Notes under the pieces: generated by a model | What the model was told of the DNA's origin: nothing | Databases searched by the model: none | Seen by the model: only the letters and a program-made list of their open reading frames with translations | Position numbers and translations under genes: made by a program | Part shown: positions 27,768-37,280 of the stretch, one piece after another | Layout: each line of letters begins with the position of its first letter | Numbering within the stretch: position 1 is the first letter of the stretch | Origin: Companilactobacillus formosensis | GTDB taxonomy: Bacteria; Bacillota; Bacilli; Lactobacillales; Lactobacillaceae | Length of the DNA stretch: 64,000 nt | Assembly (NCBI RefSeq): GCF_005405305.1 | Contig: NZ_BJDU01000004.1 | Location: forward strand, 183,840 to 247,839 | Reading direction: 5' to 3'

Positions 27768-29195
27768 ATGATTACAGAATGGACGACAAAATTAAGATAC
27801 TTACCATATAAGGATTGGCCAGCAGAACAAATCGCTGACATCAAAAAAAACATCGCTAATTCTCATTGGCGCTTAGGTTATCATCTTCAACCTAGTACTG
27901 GACTAATGAACGATCCCAATGGTTTTTCTTATTTCAATAATCAATGGCATTTGTTTTATCAGTCATTTCCCTTTGGTCCCGTGCATGGTTTGAAAAATTG
28001 GACCCATTTAACTTCTAAAGATCTGGTCAATTGGCAAGATCATGGACCAATATTGTTGCCTGGGGATGCTCAAGACAGTCACGGTGCCTATTCTGGTTCC
28101 GGAATCGTCGTCGATGACAAATTATTTTTAATGTATACCGGGAATGTTAGGGATAAAGAATGGGTCAGACATCCCAAACAAAACGGCGCCTGGTTGGACA
28201 AAGATAATCATTTACAAAAAATTACCACGCCATTGATCGACCAAGTTAAAGCAGGTTTTACTGACCACTTTCGTGATCCCCAAATTATTGAACATGACGG
28301 TCAGTATTATTGCTTGATTGGTGCTAGAAAAAAAGATGATACCGGACACGTTTTAGTTTATCAAGCACCCAGAGTCACTGGTCCTTGGTTATACAAGACG
28401 GAATTGAAGTTTACTGATGAACCAATGGGTTACATGATTGAATGTCCTAATTTAGTCTTTATCGATGACAAACCAGTTTTGATTTTTTGTCCGCAAGGAA
28501 TTTCTCAAACTGTTTTGAAACATCAAAATATTTATCCCAATACCTATGTGGTCGGAGAAAGTTTTGACTGGGATAAATTTGAATTCATCAATTCTTCAAC
28601 TATCAAAAATTTGGACGAAGGTTTCGATATTTATGCTACTCAAGCATTCAATGCTCCTGATGGCCGGGTTTTATCGATTAGTTGGGTTGGATTGCCAGAT
28701 ACGACTTATCCAAGTGATGTCGAAGGCTGGGCACATTGTTATAGCTTAGTTAAGGAACTAAAACTTGTGGGGGGACGACTTTATCAACAACCAGTAGTGG
28801 AAAACAATCAATTAGTCGAAGCAACTATCGACTCAAAAGAAATTTCACCTCAGACAAAGATTTCAGCCGCAGTCAGTGGTTTAGAGGGAACCATTAAAAT
28901 TACGACTGAAGAGGATGAAGAAATAAAAATAATTATCGATGCTCCTAATGGTAAAATATTAGTTGATCGCACCAAGGCAGGAATTCCTTTTGCGACTGAC
29001 TTTGGCACAACGAGAAATGCGAAAGTAACGCAAGAAATCAAACAATTAGACTTGTATTTGGATAATACTGTTTTTGAATTGTACGTCAATAATGGCGAAT
29101 TAGTTTTCACCGGTAGAATTTTCCCACAAGGGAAGAAATTCTTCGTGGAATCTGACTTACCAGTCACAAAGCAGCGGTTAAAGAAGATTTATTGA
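27768..29195 (+). CDS. scrB: Sucrose-6-phosphate hydrolase (GH32)
   Basis: 475 residues. The GH32 catalytic triad is visible: the nucleophile Asp in LMNDPNGFSY, the stabilising Asp in HFRDPQII and the acid/base Glu in MIECPNLV. A C-terminal beta-sandwich follows from about residue 350. It splits sucrose-6-phosphate into glucose-6-phosphate and fructose in the cytosol, after uptake by ScrA. AAGGAAA lies rather far (about 14 bases) from the ATG. scrR follows 11 bases later. Confidence 0.95.
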   Translation: MITEWTTKLRYLPYKDWPAEQIADIKKNIANSHWRLGYHLQPSTGLMNDPNGFSYFNNQWHLFYQSFPFGPVHGLKNWTHLTSKDLVNWQDHGPILLPGDAQDSHGAYSGSGIVVDDKLFLMYTGNVRDKEWVRHPKQNGAWLDKDNHLQKITTPLIDQVKAGFTDHFRDPQIIEHDGQYYCLIGARKKDDTGHVLVYQAPRVTGPWLYKTELKFTDEPMGYMIECPNLVFIDDKPVLIFCPQGISQTVLKHQNIYPNTYVVGESFDWDKFEFINSSTIKNLDEGFDIYATQAFNAPDGRVLSISWVGLPDTTYPSDVEGWAHCYSLVKELKLVGGRLYQQPVVENNQLVEATIDSKEISPQTKISAAVSGLEGTIKITTEEDEEIKIIIDAPNGKILVDRTKAGIPFATDFGTTRNAKVTQEIKQLDLYLDNTVFELYVNNGELVFTGRIFPQGKKFFVESDLPVTKQRLKKIY

Positions 29196-29206
29196 GAGGA
29201 TAAGTT

Positions 29207-30187
29207 ATGGCGACACTAGATGATATTGCAAAACTAGCTGGGGTATCAGCAACGACAGTTTCACGAGTAATCAATAATTATGGTTCTTTATCAGAGAAGA
29301 CCAAGACAAAGGTTTTCTCGGCAATGAAAGAACTCAACTATCAACCCAACAGTTTAGCTCGCTCACTCAAAGGTAAGAAAACGCAATTGATTGGTGTAAT
29401 CTTACCTGGTGTCAGCAATCCTTTCTTTGGACAGATGGTGCAAGAAATCGAAGATCAACTGTTCAAAAAAGGTTTCAAAATGATTCTTTGTAACGCTGGA
29501 AATGACGCTCAAAAAGAAAGAGATTACTTACGAATGTTGATGGCAAATCGAGTTGACGGAATAATCGCTGGTTCGCACAATTTGGGAATTGAGGAATACC
29601 AAAAAGTCGGGCTGCCAATTATTTCCTTTGACCGCTACTTGTCAGATAATGTTCCTATTGTTAGTTCCGATAATTATCAAGGCGGACAACTAGCTGCTCA
29701 ATCATTGATCAGTAGTGGCAGTAAGAACCCTCAAATCATTACCGGCTCTAATCGTCCTAATAGTCCAACAAATTCTCGTTTGACAGGGTTTAAAGACGTC
29801 TTAGAAAAGCATGGTTTATCTTATAATTTGATTGAGTTGCCATTCAGTTCATCGCCAAATATCAAAAGTCTCAAAATTAAAGAATTATTGACCAATAAAA
29901 AAATCGACGGTATTTTTTGTACCGACGACTTAACAGCTTTGTTAGTTAAACAACAAGCTCAAGCTTTGAATTTACAAATTCCAACGGATATTCGTTTAGT
30001 TGGCTATGATGGAACTAATTTCATCCAAAACTACCATCCTGAATTGACAACCATCATGCAGCCAATTACTGACATCGTAACGATGATGATCGACTTGTTG
30101 TTGAAGCGGATTGATGATCCAGATTGTCAGTTGGAGAAAAATTATGTTTTGCCAGTGAAGTTGATCATGGGTAAAACCACTTTATAA
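29207..30187 (+). CDS. scrR: LacI-family sucrose operon repressor
   Basis: 326 residues: HTH at the N-terminus (TLDDIAKLAGVSATTVSRVINNYG) with the hinge SLARSLKGKKTQ, then a sugar-binding effector domain. GAGAGGA precedes the ATG. It is transcribed with scrB and probably binds the two AAACG-centred operators in the divergent scrA-scrB region. A long terminator hairpin follows. Confidence 0.9.
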   Translation: MATLDDIAKLAGVSATTVSRVINNYGSLSEKTKTKVFSAMKELNYQPNSLARSLKGKKTQLIGVILPGVSNPFFGQMVQEIEDQLFKKGFKMILCNAGNDAQKERDYLRMLMANRVDGIIAGSHNLGIEEYQKVGLPIISFDRYLSDNVPIVSSDNYQGGQLAAQSLISSGSKNPQIITGSNRPNSPTNSRLTGFKDVLEKHGLSYNLIELPFSSSPNIKSLKIKELLTNKKIDGIFCTDDLTALLVKQQAQALNLQIPTDIRLVGYDGTNFIQNYHPELTTIMQPITDIVTMMIDLLLKRIDDPDCQLEKNYVLPVKLIMGKTTL

Positions 30188-30250
30188 AATAAAGTATTTT
30201 ACATTTCTTAGTTATCTATAAGTGAATGTAGGGTACTTTATTTTTTTTGA
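30186..30250 (+). terminator. Terminator after scrR
   Basis: AAAATAAAGTA/TACTTTATTTT form the outer stem and TACATT/AATGTA an inner one, followed by eight or more T residues. Confidence 0.85.
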
Positions 30251-30302
30251 AAATGCTTATAAAACTTATATGATACAATGAGAAACGAATTTGGAGGTAC
30301 TT

Positions 30303-30974
30303 ATGGAAAATATCTTAGTTGTTGAAGATGATGCGGAATTTAACCGTATTATGTGTACGTATTTACTACGTAATGGATATAGTGTACAAGGATATCAAGA
30401 TCCGATGGAAGCTTTTGATAAGTTTTATACTAATAAGTATTCTTTGATAATTTCCGATATAATGATGCCCAAAATTAATGGGTTTGATTTTGTTAAAGAT
30501 ATTCGTGAGAAGGACAGTGAAATTCCAATTTTGTTCATAACAGCATTGGACGACTTTGGTTCAAAACAAAGAGGTTTTCACGAAGGCATCGACGATTATA
30601 TGGTCAAACCGATAGATATGGATGAAATGGTCCTAAGAGTAGGTGCCTTATTAAGAAGAAGCCGAATTGAGAATAAAAATCGCTTAAATGTCGGAAATTT
30701 AATCTTAGTTCGTGATGAAATGGCTGTTTACAACGATGGCAAGGAAATCGATATCTCGCCAAGAGAATTTACAGTTCTTTTTAAATTATTGTCACATCCT
30801 AAAAAAATTTTTACACGTAGCGATCTGATGGGGGAATTTACAGGGATGATGGATGATAATAGTTTGAGAACAGTTGATGTTTACATTACAAAATTACGAA
30901 AATTATTTTCTGGAATTGATAGTTTTAAGATAGTTACAGTTCATGGATTTGGATACAAGGCGGTGATCGAATGA
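30303..30974 (+). CDS. OmpR-family response regulator
   Basis: 223 residues: a receiver domain with phospho-acceptor D52 (LIISDIMMPKINGFDF), acidic pair E8-D9-D10, Thr in FITALDD and Lys in MVKPID, then a winged-helix DNA-binding domain (SPREFTVLFKLLSHP, LRTVDVYITKLRKLF). TTGGAGG lies before ATG 30303. An in-frame TTG at 30291 overlaps it. The next gene is its kinase, overlapping by four bases. Its target genes cannot be inferred from the window. Confidence 0.92.
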   Translation: MENILVVEDDAEFNRIMCTYLLRNGYSVQGYQDPMEAFDKFYTNKYSLIISDIMMPKINGFDFVKDIREKDSEIPILFITALDDFGSKQRGFHEGIDDYMVKPIDMDEMVLRVGALLRRSRIENKNRLNVGNLILVRDEMAVYNDGKEIDISPREFTVLFKLLSHPKKIFTRSDLMGEFTGMMDDNSLRTVDVYITKLRKLFSGIDSFKIVTVHGFGYKAVIE

Positions 30975-32047
30975 GCTTAGGAAGTACGAAAATATCGTTT
31001 AGTAGATCAAAGGATAGTCGTGTTACCGCTCCGATGATTTCATGGCCACTCATTTTGAGTGTTTTGGGTTTTATGTCTATCTTGATTGCCGTACAAGCTG
31101 TAATTGTTGATGCCTTTGAAAATAACATTGGTCTAATGGTAATTGGATTGATGAGTTATTTGGTTTTTGTCTGTTTAATTTTGACGGGAATCATTTGGTT
31201 AGTTTGGCGCCAAGTAATTGGAATTAGACTGCGAGAAATTGCAAGATCGGCTCAAAAAGTTGCGGCGGGGGATTTTAGTGTTCAAATACCAGTCGATCCC
31301 AAAAAGAACAAATTGAATGAAATTGATGTCTTAGTTAAGGATTTTAATATGATGGTGGATGATTTGAATAGCAACGAAATGCTTAAAAGCGACTTCATTT
31401 CAAACGCATCCCACGAGATAAAAACTCCTTTGTCAGTCATTCAAAGTTATACTAAAGCATTAAAGGATAATGTATATTCTGAGAATGAAAAAGGGAACTA
31501 TATAGACACTATAATAAAGGCGACAGAAAGATTGAATAAAATCGTAACTGATATTTTGCGACTCAGCAAATTGGAGAATCAGCAGTCATCTTTGGGAAAA
31601 AAGAAATATCAATTGAGCGAACAGTTGCGTAAATGTTCATTGGAGTTCATGAATAAGTGGCAAGCTAAAAATATTGATTTTGATATTGATGTTGAAGATG
31701 TAGTAGTTGATTATGATGATTCCTTAATGGAAATAGTTTGGAATAACTTGTTATCAAATGCTATTAAATACACCAATCAAGATGGGAAAATAAGAATTAC
31801 TTCTGAAGTAGTCGATGGAAAGGTATCAATCAGCGTATACAATTCAGGGGATGGAATGGATAGTGTTACTCGCCGACGTGTATTTGAAAAGTTTTATCAA
31901 GGAGATACCTCGCATGCCTCTGAAGGAAACGGCCTAGGGTTGGCACTCGTAAAAAGAATTATGGACTTAGTAAATGGAAAGATATATGTTGACAGTGCAC
32001 CTGGTAAAGGAGCTACTTTTACTGTAGTGCTTGATGCTGAAAATTAA
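30971..32047 (+). CDS. Sensor histidine kinase
   Basis: 358 residues: two membrane helices (about 20-45 and 53-80) with only a short extracellular loop, a HAMP domain, the H-box FISNASHEIKTPLSVIQ, the N-box WNNLLSNAIKYTN, and G-boxes NSGDGMD and EGNGLGLALVKRI. The tiny loop suggests it senses the membrane or a partner protein rather than a soluble ligand, as in intramembrane-sensing kinases. It starts inside the response-regulator gene (ATGA). Confidence 0.92.
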   Translation: MSLGSTKISFSRSKDSRVTAPMISWPLILSVLGFMSILIAVQAVIVDAFENNIGLMVIGLMSYLVFVCLILTGIIWLVWRQVIGIRLREIARSAQKVAAGDFSVQIPVDPKKNKLNEIDVLVKDFNMMVDDLNSNEMLKSDFISNASHEIKTPLSVIQSYTKALKDNVYSENEKGNYIDTIIKATERLNKIVTDILRLSKLENQQSSLGKKKYQLSEQLRKCSLEFMNKWQAKNIDFDIDVEDVVVDYDDSLMEIVWNNLLSNAIKYTNQDGKIRITSEVVDGKVSISVYNSGDGMDSVTRRRVFEKFYQGDTSHASEGNGLGLALVKRIMDLVNGKIYVDSAPGKGATFTVVLDAEN

Positions 32048-32059
32048 ATAAATAATGAT

Positions 32060-32111
32060 TATGAAAATAGACTTAACAATCAAATAGTGGTTGCTAAGTC
32101 TATTTTTTTTA
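32060..32111 (+). terminator. Terminator after the two-component operon
   Basis: AAAATAGACTTA pairs with TAAGTCTATTTT, with about 20 bases in the loop and eight T residues following. Confidence 0.85.
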
Positions 32112-32204
32112 AATTTAACATTTCATTAACAAAAAATTGCAAGTTCATAAATATGAGTAAGTTAAAGTTACTTTGTTAGTTCAAGTAATGAGGAGAAATA
32201 AAGA

Positions 32205-33041
32205 ATGAAATGGAATATTGTAACTGATTCAAGTTGTGATTTGTTTTCAAAAGATTATCAAAAAGGTGATATAAAATTTTCAAGCGTACCGTTTAATATC
32301 CAAATAGGAGCAGAATCTTTTCGAGATGATGAACTCTTAAATAAGAAAAAATTTTTGAATTTAATCAATGAAGGAGATATTGGCAAGACTTCATGTCCAG
32401 CACCTGAGGATTGGCTAGAACAATTTAGACAGCCTGGCAATATCATTGCACTAACTATATCATCCAGTCTTTCCGGTAGTTTGAATAGTGCATCGGTAGC
32501 CAGACAAATGGTTCTAGAAGAAAATCCTGATAAAAAAATTGAAATTATTGATTCTAAATCTGCCGGTCCTGAATTAGCACTTTGTGTGGAACAGATGGAA
32601 ACTTGGATTCAACGAGGTATGTCATTTGATGAAGTAGTTTTTGCGGCTAAAAAATTTCTTAAAGAAACTCACATATTGTTTATGTTGAGATCTTTCAATC
32701 ATTTAATAGCGAATGGAAGATTGAGTAGGATCAAAGCTCTGTTAGCTCAAACCTTTAACGTTTTAGGAATCGGCTATGGAAATGAAAAAGGTGAAATAGT
32801 TGTTAAAGATAAGACTAGGGGTTCGAAAAAGGCCATTAAGATTTTGATTCAGTTGATGAAAGCAGATGGTTTTGCAGGAGGGAAAGTATGCATCAGCCAT
32901 TGTGAAAATCCTAAATTTGTAAAGACATTAAAGCAGAACATTTTAGACTCTTGGCATAATGCGGAGATTCTTGTGTTACCAACGAGAGGTCTGTGTAGTT
33001 ACTATGCTGAACAAGGAGGATTAATTGTCAGTTATAACTAA
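32205..33041 (+). CDS. DegV-family fatty-acid-binding protein (second copy)
   Basis: 278 residues. WNIVTDSSCDLF at the N-terminus, TSCPAPEDWLEQF and ALTISSSLSGSLNSA fit the DegV/FakB pattern, and RSFNHLIANGRLSR is the conserved region before the C-terminal domain. It is quite different from the DegV at 23509, so the two may prefer different fatty acids. GAGGAG precedes the ATG. The hemolysin III-type gene follows 25 bases after the stop. Confidence 0.88.
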   Translation: MKWNIVTDSSCDLFSKDYQKGDIKFSSVPFNIQIGAESFRDDELLNKKKFLNLINEGDIGKTSCPAPEDWLEQFRQPGNIIALTISSSLSGSLNSASVARQMVLEENPDKKIEIIDSKSAGPELALCVEQMETWIQRGMSFDEVVFAAKKFLKETHILFMLRSFNHLIANGRLSRIKALLAQTFNVLGIGYGNEKGEIVVKDKTRGSKKAIKILIQLMKADGFAGGKVCISHCENPKFVKTLKQNILDSWHNAEILVLPTRGLCSYYAEQGGLIVSYN

Positions 33042-33066
33042 TAAAAATAGACGGGAGATTAAATTC

Positions 33067-33786
33067 ATGGATGATTTTTTGAATAAGTATATATTTATTT
33101 ATACTGATAAATATTTTGGCAGAGCAAAAGAAAACAAATATGGATTGCCGAAATATACCAATTCTGAGGAGAGACTTAATACTATTTCTCATATCATTGG
33201 GATTTTTATTGGCATTGGAGCCGTGATAACTAGTCTTGTAGCACCGTATTCTAATCTGGGAAAACTCAGTGGCGTTATCTTTGGTATATCGTTGATCCTT
33301 TTATATGGTATTTCAGCGACTTATCATGGTACTCCAATGACTTTCGTGAATTGGAAAAAAAGATTTAGAGTATTGGACCATTGTTCCATATTTATTCTTA
33401 TTGCTGGGACTGGTACACCATTGATTTTGAGACAAATTGCTAAAACAGCAGATGAGTCTGAATGGATATTTTATTCTCTAATTTGGATTTTAGCCGTAGT
33501 AGGTGTTTTGTTACTATCTATTAATATAAAGAGATTTAAGAGTATTACGACAGTTATGTATGTTGTCATGGGAGTTGTATTGGCCAGTCGTTCCAGCAGT
33601 TTTCTCCACATTATGGGGCCAACAGGTGTTGCTTTTTTGTTAAGTGGTGGATTGGTATACTTAGTAGGTTTGTTATTTTATGGACTAGGAACTAGAAAAG
33701 AAGGAATGCATGCAATTTTTCATATTTTGTGTATGGTAGGTAGTATCTTGCATTGTATTTGTATCTTTGGATTCGTATTGGTTTAG
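33067..33786 (+). CDS. Hemolysin III / PAQR-family membrane protein
   Basis: 239 residues with seven predicted membrane segments. RLNTISHIIGIFIGIGAV with its early His, YGISATYHG, LDHCSIFILIAGTGTPLIL, and the C-terminal HAIFHILCMVGSILHCICIF give the metal-binding Ser/His/Asp pattern of the HlyIII/PAQR family. Despite the name, hemolysis is rarely shown. I start at ATG 33067 behind GGGAGA. An upstream in-frame TTG would start inside the DegV gene. Confidence 0.85.
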   Translation: MDDFLNKYIFIYTDKYFGRAKENKYGLPKYTNSEERLNTISHIIGIFIGIGAVITSLVAPYSNLGKLSGVIFGISLILLYGISATYHGTPMTFVNWKKRFRVLDHCSIFILIAGTGTPLILRQIAKTADESEWIFYSLIWILAVVGVLLLSINIKRFKSITTVMYVVMGVVLASRSSSFLHIMGPTGVAFLLSGGLVYLVGLLFYGLGTRKEGMHAIFHILCMVGSILHCICIFGFVLV

Positions 33787-33793
33787 AGTTTGG

Positions 33794-33844
33794 TAAAAAA
33801 ATACGTTAAATTGAGATTTTACTCAACTTAACGTATTTTTTAGT
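33794..33844. terminator. Bidirectional terminator
   Basis: AAAAAATACGTTAA pairs with TTAACGTATTTTTT, extended by TTGAG/CTCAA around ATTTTA, between convergent genes. Confidence 0.9.
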
Positions 33845-33845
33845 T

Positions 33846-35228
33846 TTATCTTCTGATTAATTTAACAACTGTTTCAACGTGAGGAGTTTGTGGGAACATA
33901 TCAACTGGTTGCAAGTAAACAACTCGATATGAATCGGACAAACGAACTAGATCCTTTGCCAAAGTTGAAGGGTTACATGATACGTAAACTAATTTGTTAA
34001 CGGGGTTGCGTGTCAAAGTTGTTAATAACTTGTTATCAAGTCCAGTTCTTGGTGGATCGACGACAATAGCGTTAACTTCTTTGCCTTCTTTTAAAAGCTT
34101 TGGATAAATTTCATCGGCTGAACCAACGTAATAGTCAGTGTTGTCGACTTCATTTAACTTGGCATTTTCTTTAGCATCTTCAATTGCTTCAGGAATAATT
34201 TCGATACCGTAGACGTGTTTTACCTTGTTAGCCATTGTGATACCGATTGTACCGACACCACAGTAAGCATCTAACAGAACGTCACGTTGGTTAGGTTCTA
34301 AGGCTTCATTGACTAAGTCATAAAGTCGGTCAGTTTGAAGTGAATTTAGTTGCAAGAAAGCTCTAGGTGAGAAGTTGAATAAGTAACCATTGATATCTTC
34401 TTGCAAATATTTGTCACCCCACAAGAGTTTAGTTTCATCGCCCCAAACACCGGCTTTGTCTTCTTTGTTGATGTTTTGAGAAATGGAACTAACTTCAGGA
34501 ATTTCTTCTTGAATACGTTCGATCAATTGGTGTTCCTTGATGAACTTAGGCGAGCGAGTGATGAAAGTAATTTGCAATTGGTTAAATTCAACCGATTCAC
34601 GGATAACGATCATGCTTAAGATACCAGATTTATTTTCTGGATTGAAAACAGGGATTTCTAAGTCTTTGACCATTTGAACGATTTTTCTCATCGCTGACAT
34701 CGTTAAGTCCATTTGAGTTGGCATTTCTTCTAGATCAACTAATTCTTGAGTACCAGTTTTGTACAAGCCACAACGAATTTCGCCATCGATTTCTTGGATA
34801 GGGAATTGGGCTTTGTTACGGTATTTTTCTTGTTGGACTGAGGCCACAGTAGGTTTGATCATGTATTTTTGATAAGCGTAAGGCTTATACTTGTCGAGTG
34901 ATTCGCGCAAAATGTTAGCCTTGAAGTGAAGTTGTTCTTTGTATTTGATGTGGGCAAATTCTAGTCCACCAACTTCATCAGCCAATTTTGGAGTATCAGG
35001 ATTTCTAAAGCGAGATGCTTGTCTGATTTTGTGAATACGACCATTTAAGAAACGTTCGTGAACATCAGTAACTTCACAGACAATAACATCTTCAGGCACT
35101 GCTTTAGGAACGAAGACGATAACGTGTTTGAAAAAACCAATCCCTTCACCATTGATTCCGATACGTTTGATAGTTAATGGAAATCTATCGCCGACTTTTA
35201 ATTCTTGCGTAATATTATTTGTATGCAT
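33846..35228 (-). CDS. rlmD: 23S rRNA (uracil-5-)-methyltransferase, RlmD/TrmA family
   Basis: 460 residues: an N-terminal TRAM domain (about 10-68), a central domain, and a SAM-dependent methyltransferase domain (LLDAYCGVGTIGI, VDPPRTGLD). The catalytic Cys sits in YVSCNPSTLAKDL. The usual [4Fe-4S] cysteines of E. coli RumA are absent in the GGLEFAHIKYKEQL region. The exact target uridine cannot be told; Bacillus-type RlmCD methylates two. It is transcribed away from recX. Confidence 0.88.
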   Translation of the reverse strand: MHTNNITQELKVGDRFPLTIKRIGINGEGIGFFKHVIVFVPKAVPEDVIVCEVTDVHERFLNGRIHKIRQASRFRNPDTPKLADEVGGLEFAHIKYKEQLHFKANILRESLDKYKPYAYQKYMIKPTVASVQQEKYRNKAQFPIQEIDGEIRCGLYKTGTQELVDLEEMPTQMDLTMSAMRKIVQMVKDLEIPVFNPENKSGILSMIVIRESVEFNQLQITFITRSPKFIKEHQLIERIQEEIPEVSSISQNINKEDKAGVWGDETKLLWGDKYLQEDINGYLFNFSPRAFLQLNSLQTDRLYDLVNEALEPNQRDVLLDAYCGVGTIGITMANKVKHVYGIEIIPEAIEDAKENAKLNEVDNTDYYVGSADEIYPKLLKEGKEVNAIVVDPPRTGLDNKLLTTLTRNPVNKLVYVSCNPSTLAKDLVRLSDSYRVVYLQPVDMFPQTPHVETVVKLIRR

Positions 35229-35293
35229 TATTTTTCCTTTGAATGATTTTGAGATAAACTACTAATGAGTATAACATGGCGAGGTAAAAAACA

Positions 35294-36070
35294 GTGGCAA
35301 AAGTAACGAAGATTCAAGCACAGAAACGAAAAGGACGCTACAATGTCTTTCTTGATGGACAGTATGCGTTTCCAGTGGCAGAGACGACTTTGATTGAATT
35401 TCGGCTAATGAATGGAGTCGAATTAACTGACGGTCAAATCAAAGAAATCAAAGATCGTGAGAATATCAATAAAGCTTATGGCGATGCGGTCAATTATTTG
35501 AGCTATCAATTACGAACTGAAAAAGAAATCAAAGATTACCTCTACAAAAAAGAATATCATCGTGATGCCGTCGACGATGTCATTGCTAGACTAGAAAAGT
35601 TGCATTATTTAGATGACGGAAATTATGCTAAAAGTTTTATCAATACACAATTACGGACAACGGCTAATGGTCCTAAAATTATCGAGCAAAAACTTCATCA
35701 AAAAGGCGTGCCAGACAATGTAATTCAGGATAAATTGTTTGAAATCGATGAAGACACCTTGATTGAGAATGCGACTGAATTTGCTAAGAAACAAGCGCGT
35801 AAACAAAAGCGGGCTTCATTTTCACAAATGCTGACAAAGATTAAGCAAGGCCTCTATCAAAAAGGCTACAATAACGAAATTATCGAAGAAGCACTTAAGG
35901 ATTTGGAATTGGAGCCAGATGAAGACGACGAGTTAGAAAAATTACGTAAGTTAGTTCAAAAGGTCGAACACAGATATGATAAGCCAGAAAAATTGATCAA
36001 GTATTTGATGACCAAAGGTTTTCACTTTGATGAGATAAAGAAAGTTTTGTCTGAAGATTCTAAGGATTAG
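35294..36070 (+). CDS. recX: Recombination regulator RecX
   Basis: 258 residues made of helical repeats, with the RecX motifs LSYQLRTEKEIKDYLYKK, YLDDGNYAKSFI and KQGLYQKGYNNEIIEEAL. It binds and modulates RecA filaments. The start is GTG at 35294, eight bases after GAGGT. It is followed by palindromic repeats and then by ntdP, a common neighbour of recX in lactobacilli. Confidence 0.92.
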   Translation: MAKVTKIQAQKRKGRYNVFLDGQYAFPVAETTLIEFRLMNGVELTDGQIKEIKDRENINKAYGDAVNYLSYQLRTEKEIKDYLYKKEYHRDAVDDVIARLEKLHYLDDGNYAKSFINTQLRTTANGPKIIEQKLHQKGVPDNVIQDKLFEIDEDTLIENATEFAKKQARKQKRASFSQMLTKIKQGLYQKGYNNEIIEEALKDLELEPDEDDELEKLRKLVQKVEHRYDKPEKLIKYLMTKGFHFDEIKKVLSEDSKD

Positions 36071-36080
36071 GGTTGGTTAA

Positions 36081-36253
36081 GGATGTCGTCGTCCGCAAAA
36101 ATCCTGTGGCTGGCTGGAACATGGCTGACACGATTTTGAGCTTTTGCATGGCCCCAAAGACGCAAAATCTCAAAACTCGGTCTTTACCTAAGCGATAAAT
36201 CGCTAAGGAAAATTTAGCCATTGAGCCACCACAGGATTTTCGCTCCCGACTAA
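36081..36253 (+). repeat. Family-A palindromic repeat, intact copy
   Basis: It runs from GGATGTCGTCGTCCG to GCTCCCGACTAA. Nested arms AAAATCCTGTGG/CCACAGGATTTT and an inner hairpin TAAGCGATAAATCGCTTA-like tip give a cruciform. It matches the interrupted copy at 16141-16564. Confidence 0.7.
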
Positions 36254-36286
36254 TGTCCAATTTCTATTTAAATAGAATTAGACATA
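36254..36286. repeat. AT-rich palindrome downstream of recX
   Basis: TGTC..AATTTCTATTT faces AAATAGAATT..GACA around the midpoint of the sequence. No T run follows, so it is a poor terminator. It joins the family-A repeat to the rest of the spacer. Confidence 0.45.
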
Positions 36287-36425
36287 GGCCTCTTTTATAA
36301 CAGCATCATTTTTATATTATGATAAAAAAAGAAAATATTACTGGAAACATAGCAATATACTGTAGTTCTAATAATACCTTCTATTAATTTTTGAAGTAAT
36401 TTATATAAAGATAGAAAAATCTATC
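36287..36425. other. AT-rich spacer between the two repeats
   Basis: No gene, promoter with good boxes, or further repeat seen. Confidence 0.4.
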
Positions 36426-36596
36426 TAGTCGGGAGAGAGGCCCTGAAAAATGCTCAGCCGTGAAATTCTACTTAGCAACTTGTTGCTTAGTAGAAGCTCA
36501 ATCTTGAAGACTTTGCCCGGTTTTGGTTTTAGCAAAGGCTCCAAGTTGTGGCCACAGCGTTCCAGCGTTTTCCAGGGCCGAACGGACGACGGCATC
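36426..36596 (-). repeat. Family-B palindromic repeat, opposite orientation
   Basis: It runs from TAGTCGGGAG to CGGACGACGGCATC, so its ends mirror those of the family-A copy at 36081. Arms GGCCCTGAAAA/TTTTCCAGGGCC and the tip CTTAGCAACTTGTTGCTTAG are nested. The centre is nearly identical to the copy inside the MITE-like element at 16306-16475. Confidence 0.7.
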
Positions 36597-36616
36597 TTAA
36601 AAATAATAACGATATC

Positions 36617-36645
36617 TTTCAATCGTTTCACAGCTCTGTTATAAT
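36617..36645 (+). promoter_or_regulatory. ntdP promoter
   Basis: TTTCAA at 36617-36622, a 17-bp spacer and TATAAT at 36640-36645, 41 bases before the start codon. Confidence 0.65.
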
Positions 36646-36685
36646 TTTTTTGGATAAGAATTAGATTTGAGAAAGCTGGTAAGTT

Positions 36686-37219
36686 ATGCAGATTCCTAGA
36701 GAAGGGGATTACGTAGCAATCCAGAGTTATAAGCATGATGGTCATTTACATCGTACTTGGCGTGAAACAATGGTGCTAAAGACAAGTGAAAACGAAATTA
36801 TTGGTTGTAATGAGAATACTCTTGTCACAGAAGCAGATGGACGTCGTTGGGTAACAAGAGAACCCGCACTGGTCTATTTTCATAAGAAGTATTGGTTCAA
36901 TATTATCGCTATGATAAGAGATAGTGGAGTATCTTATTACTGTAATCTAGCTACACCGTTTGCCCTAGACAAAGAGGCCATCAAATATATTGATTACGAT
37001 TTAGATGTTAAAGTTTTCCCGGATGGAGAGAAAAGATTACTTGATGTGGATGAATATGCCGCACATAGTAAGATGTGGAATTATCCACCTGAAATAGATA
37101 CAATTTTACATTATAATGTCGACGTTTTAATTGATTGGATCGATAAAGGCAAAGGACCATTTTCACAGGCTTATGTTGATCTTTGGATGCAAAGATATAA
37201 GGAACTGTCACACCATTAG
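36686..37219 (+). CDS. ntdP: Nucleoside tri-/diphosphate phosphatase (DUF402)
   Basis: 177 residues. [21 protein letters not shown] at the N-terminus and the C-terminal acidic metal-binding stretch [24 protein letters not shown] are the DUF402 hallmarks. Characterised relatives hydrolyse nucleoside tri- and diphosphates, and some members act on RNA 5' ends. GCTGGTAAG lies before the ATG. It has its own promoter and terminator. Confidence 0.85.
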   Translation: MQIPREGDYVAIQSYKHDGHLHRTWRETMVLKTSENEIIGCNENTLVTEADGRRWVTREPALVYFHKKYWFNIIAMIRDSGVSYYCNLATPFALDKEAIKYIDYDLDVKVFPDGEKRLLDVDEYAAHSKMWNYPPEIDTILHYNVDVLIDWIDKGKGPFSQAYVDLWMQRYKELSHH

Positions 37220-37267
37220 GATTGCTATATCCTGATTAGGCTGCCGTAATGGTAGTCTTTTTTTGTA
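37206..37267 (+). terminator. Terminator after ntdP
   Basis: ACCATTA and TAATGGT form the outer stem with AGGAT/ATCCT inside, followed by seven T residues. Confidence 0.8.
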
Positions 37268-37280
37268 TAAGGAGAAAATC

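Noticed and set aside
36425..36745. Minus-strand frame of about 100 codons across the family-B repeat.
   Set aside because: It covers the repeat and the start of ntdP, lacks a ribosome site, and a similar frame arises in the other repeat copy only because the repeat sequences are alike.
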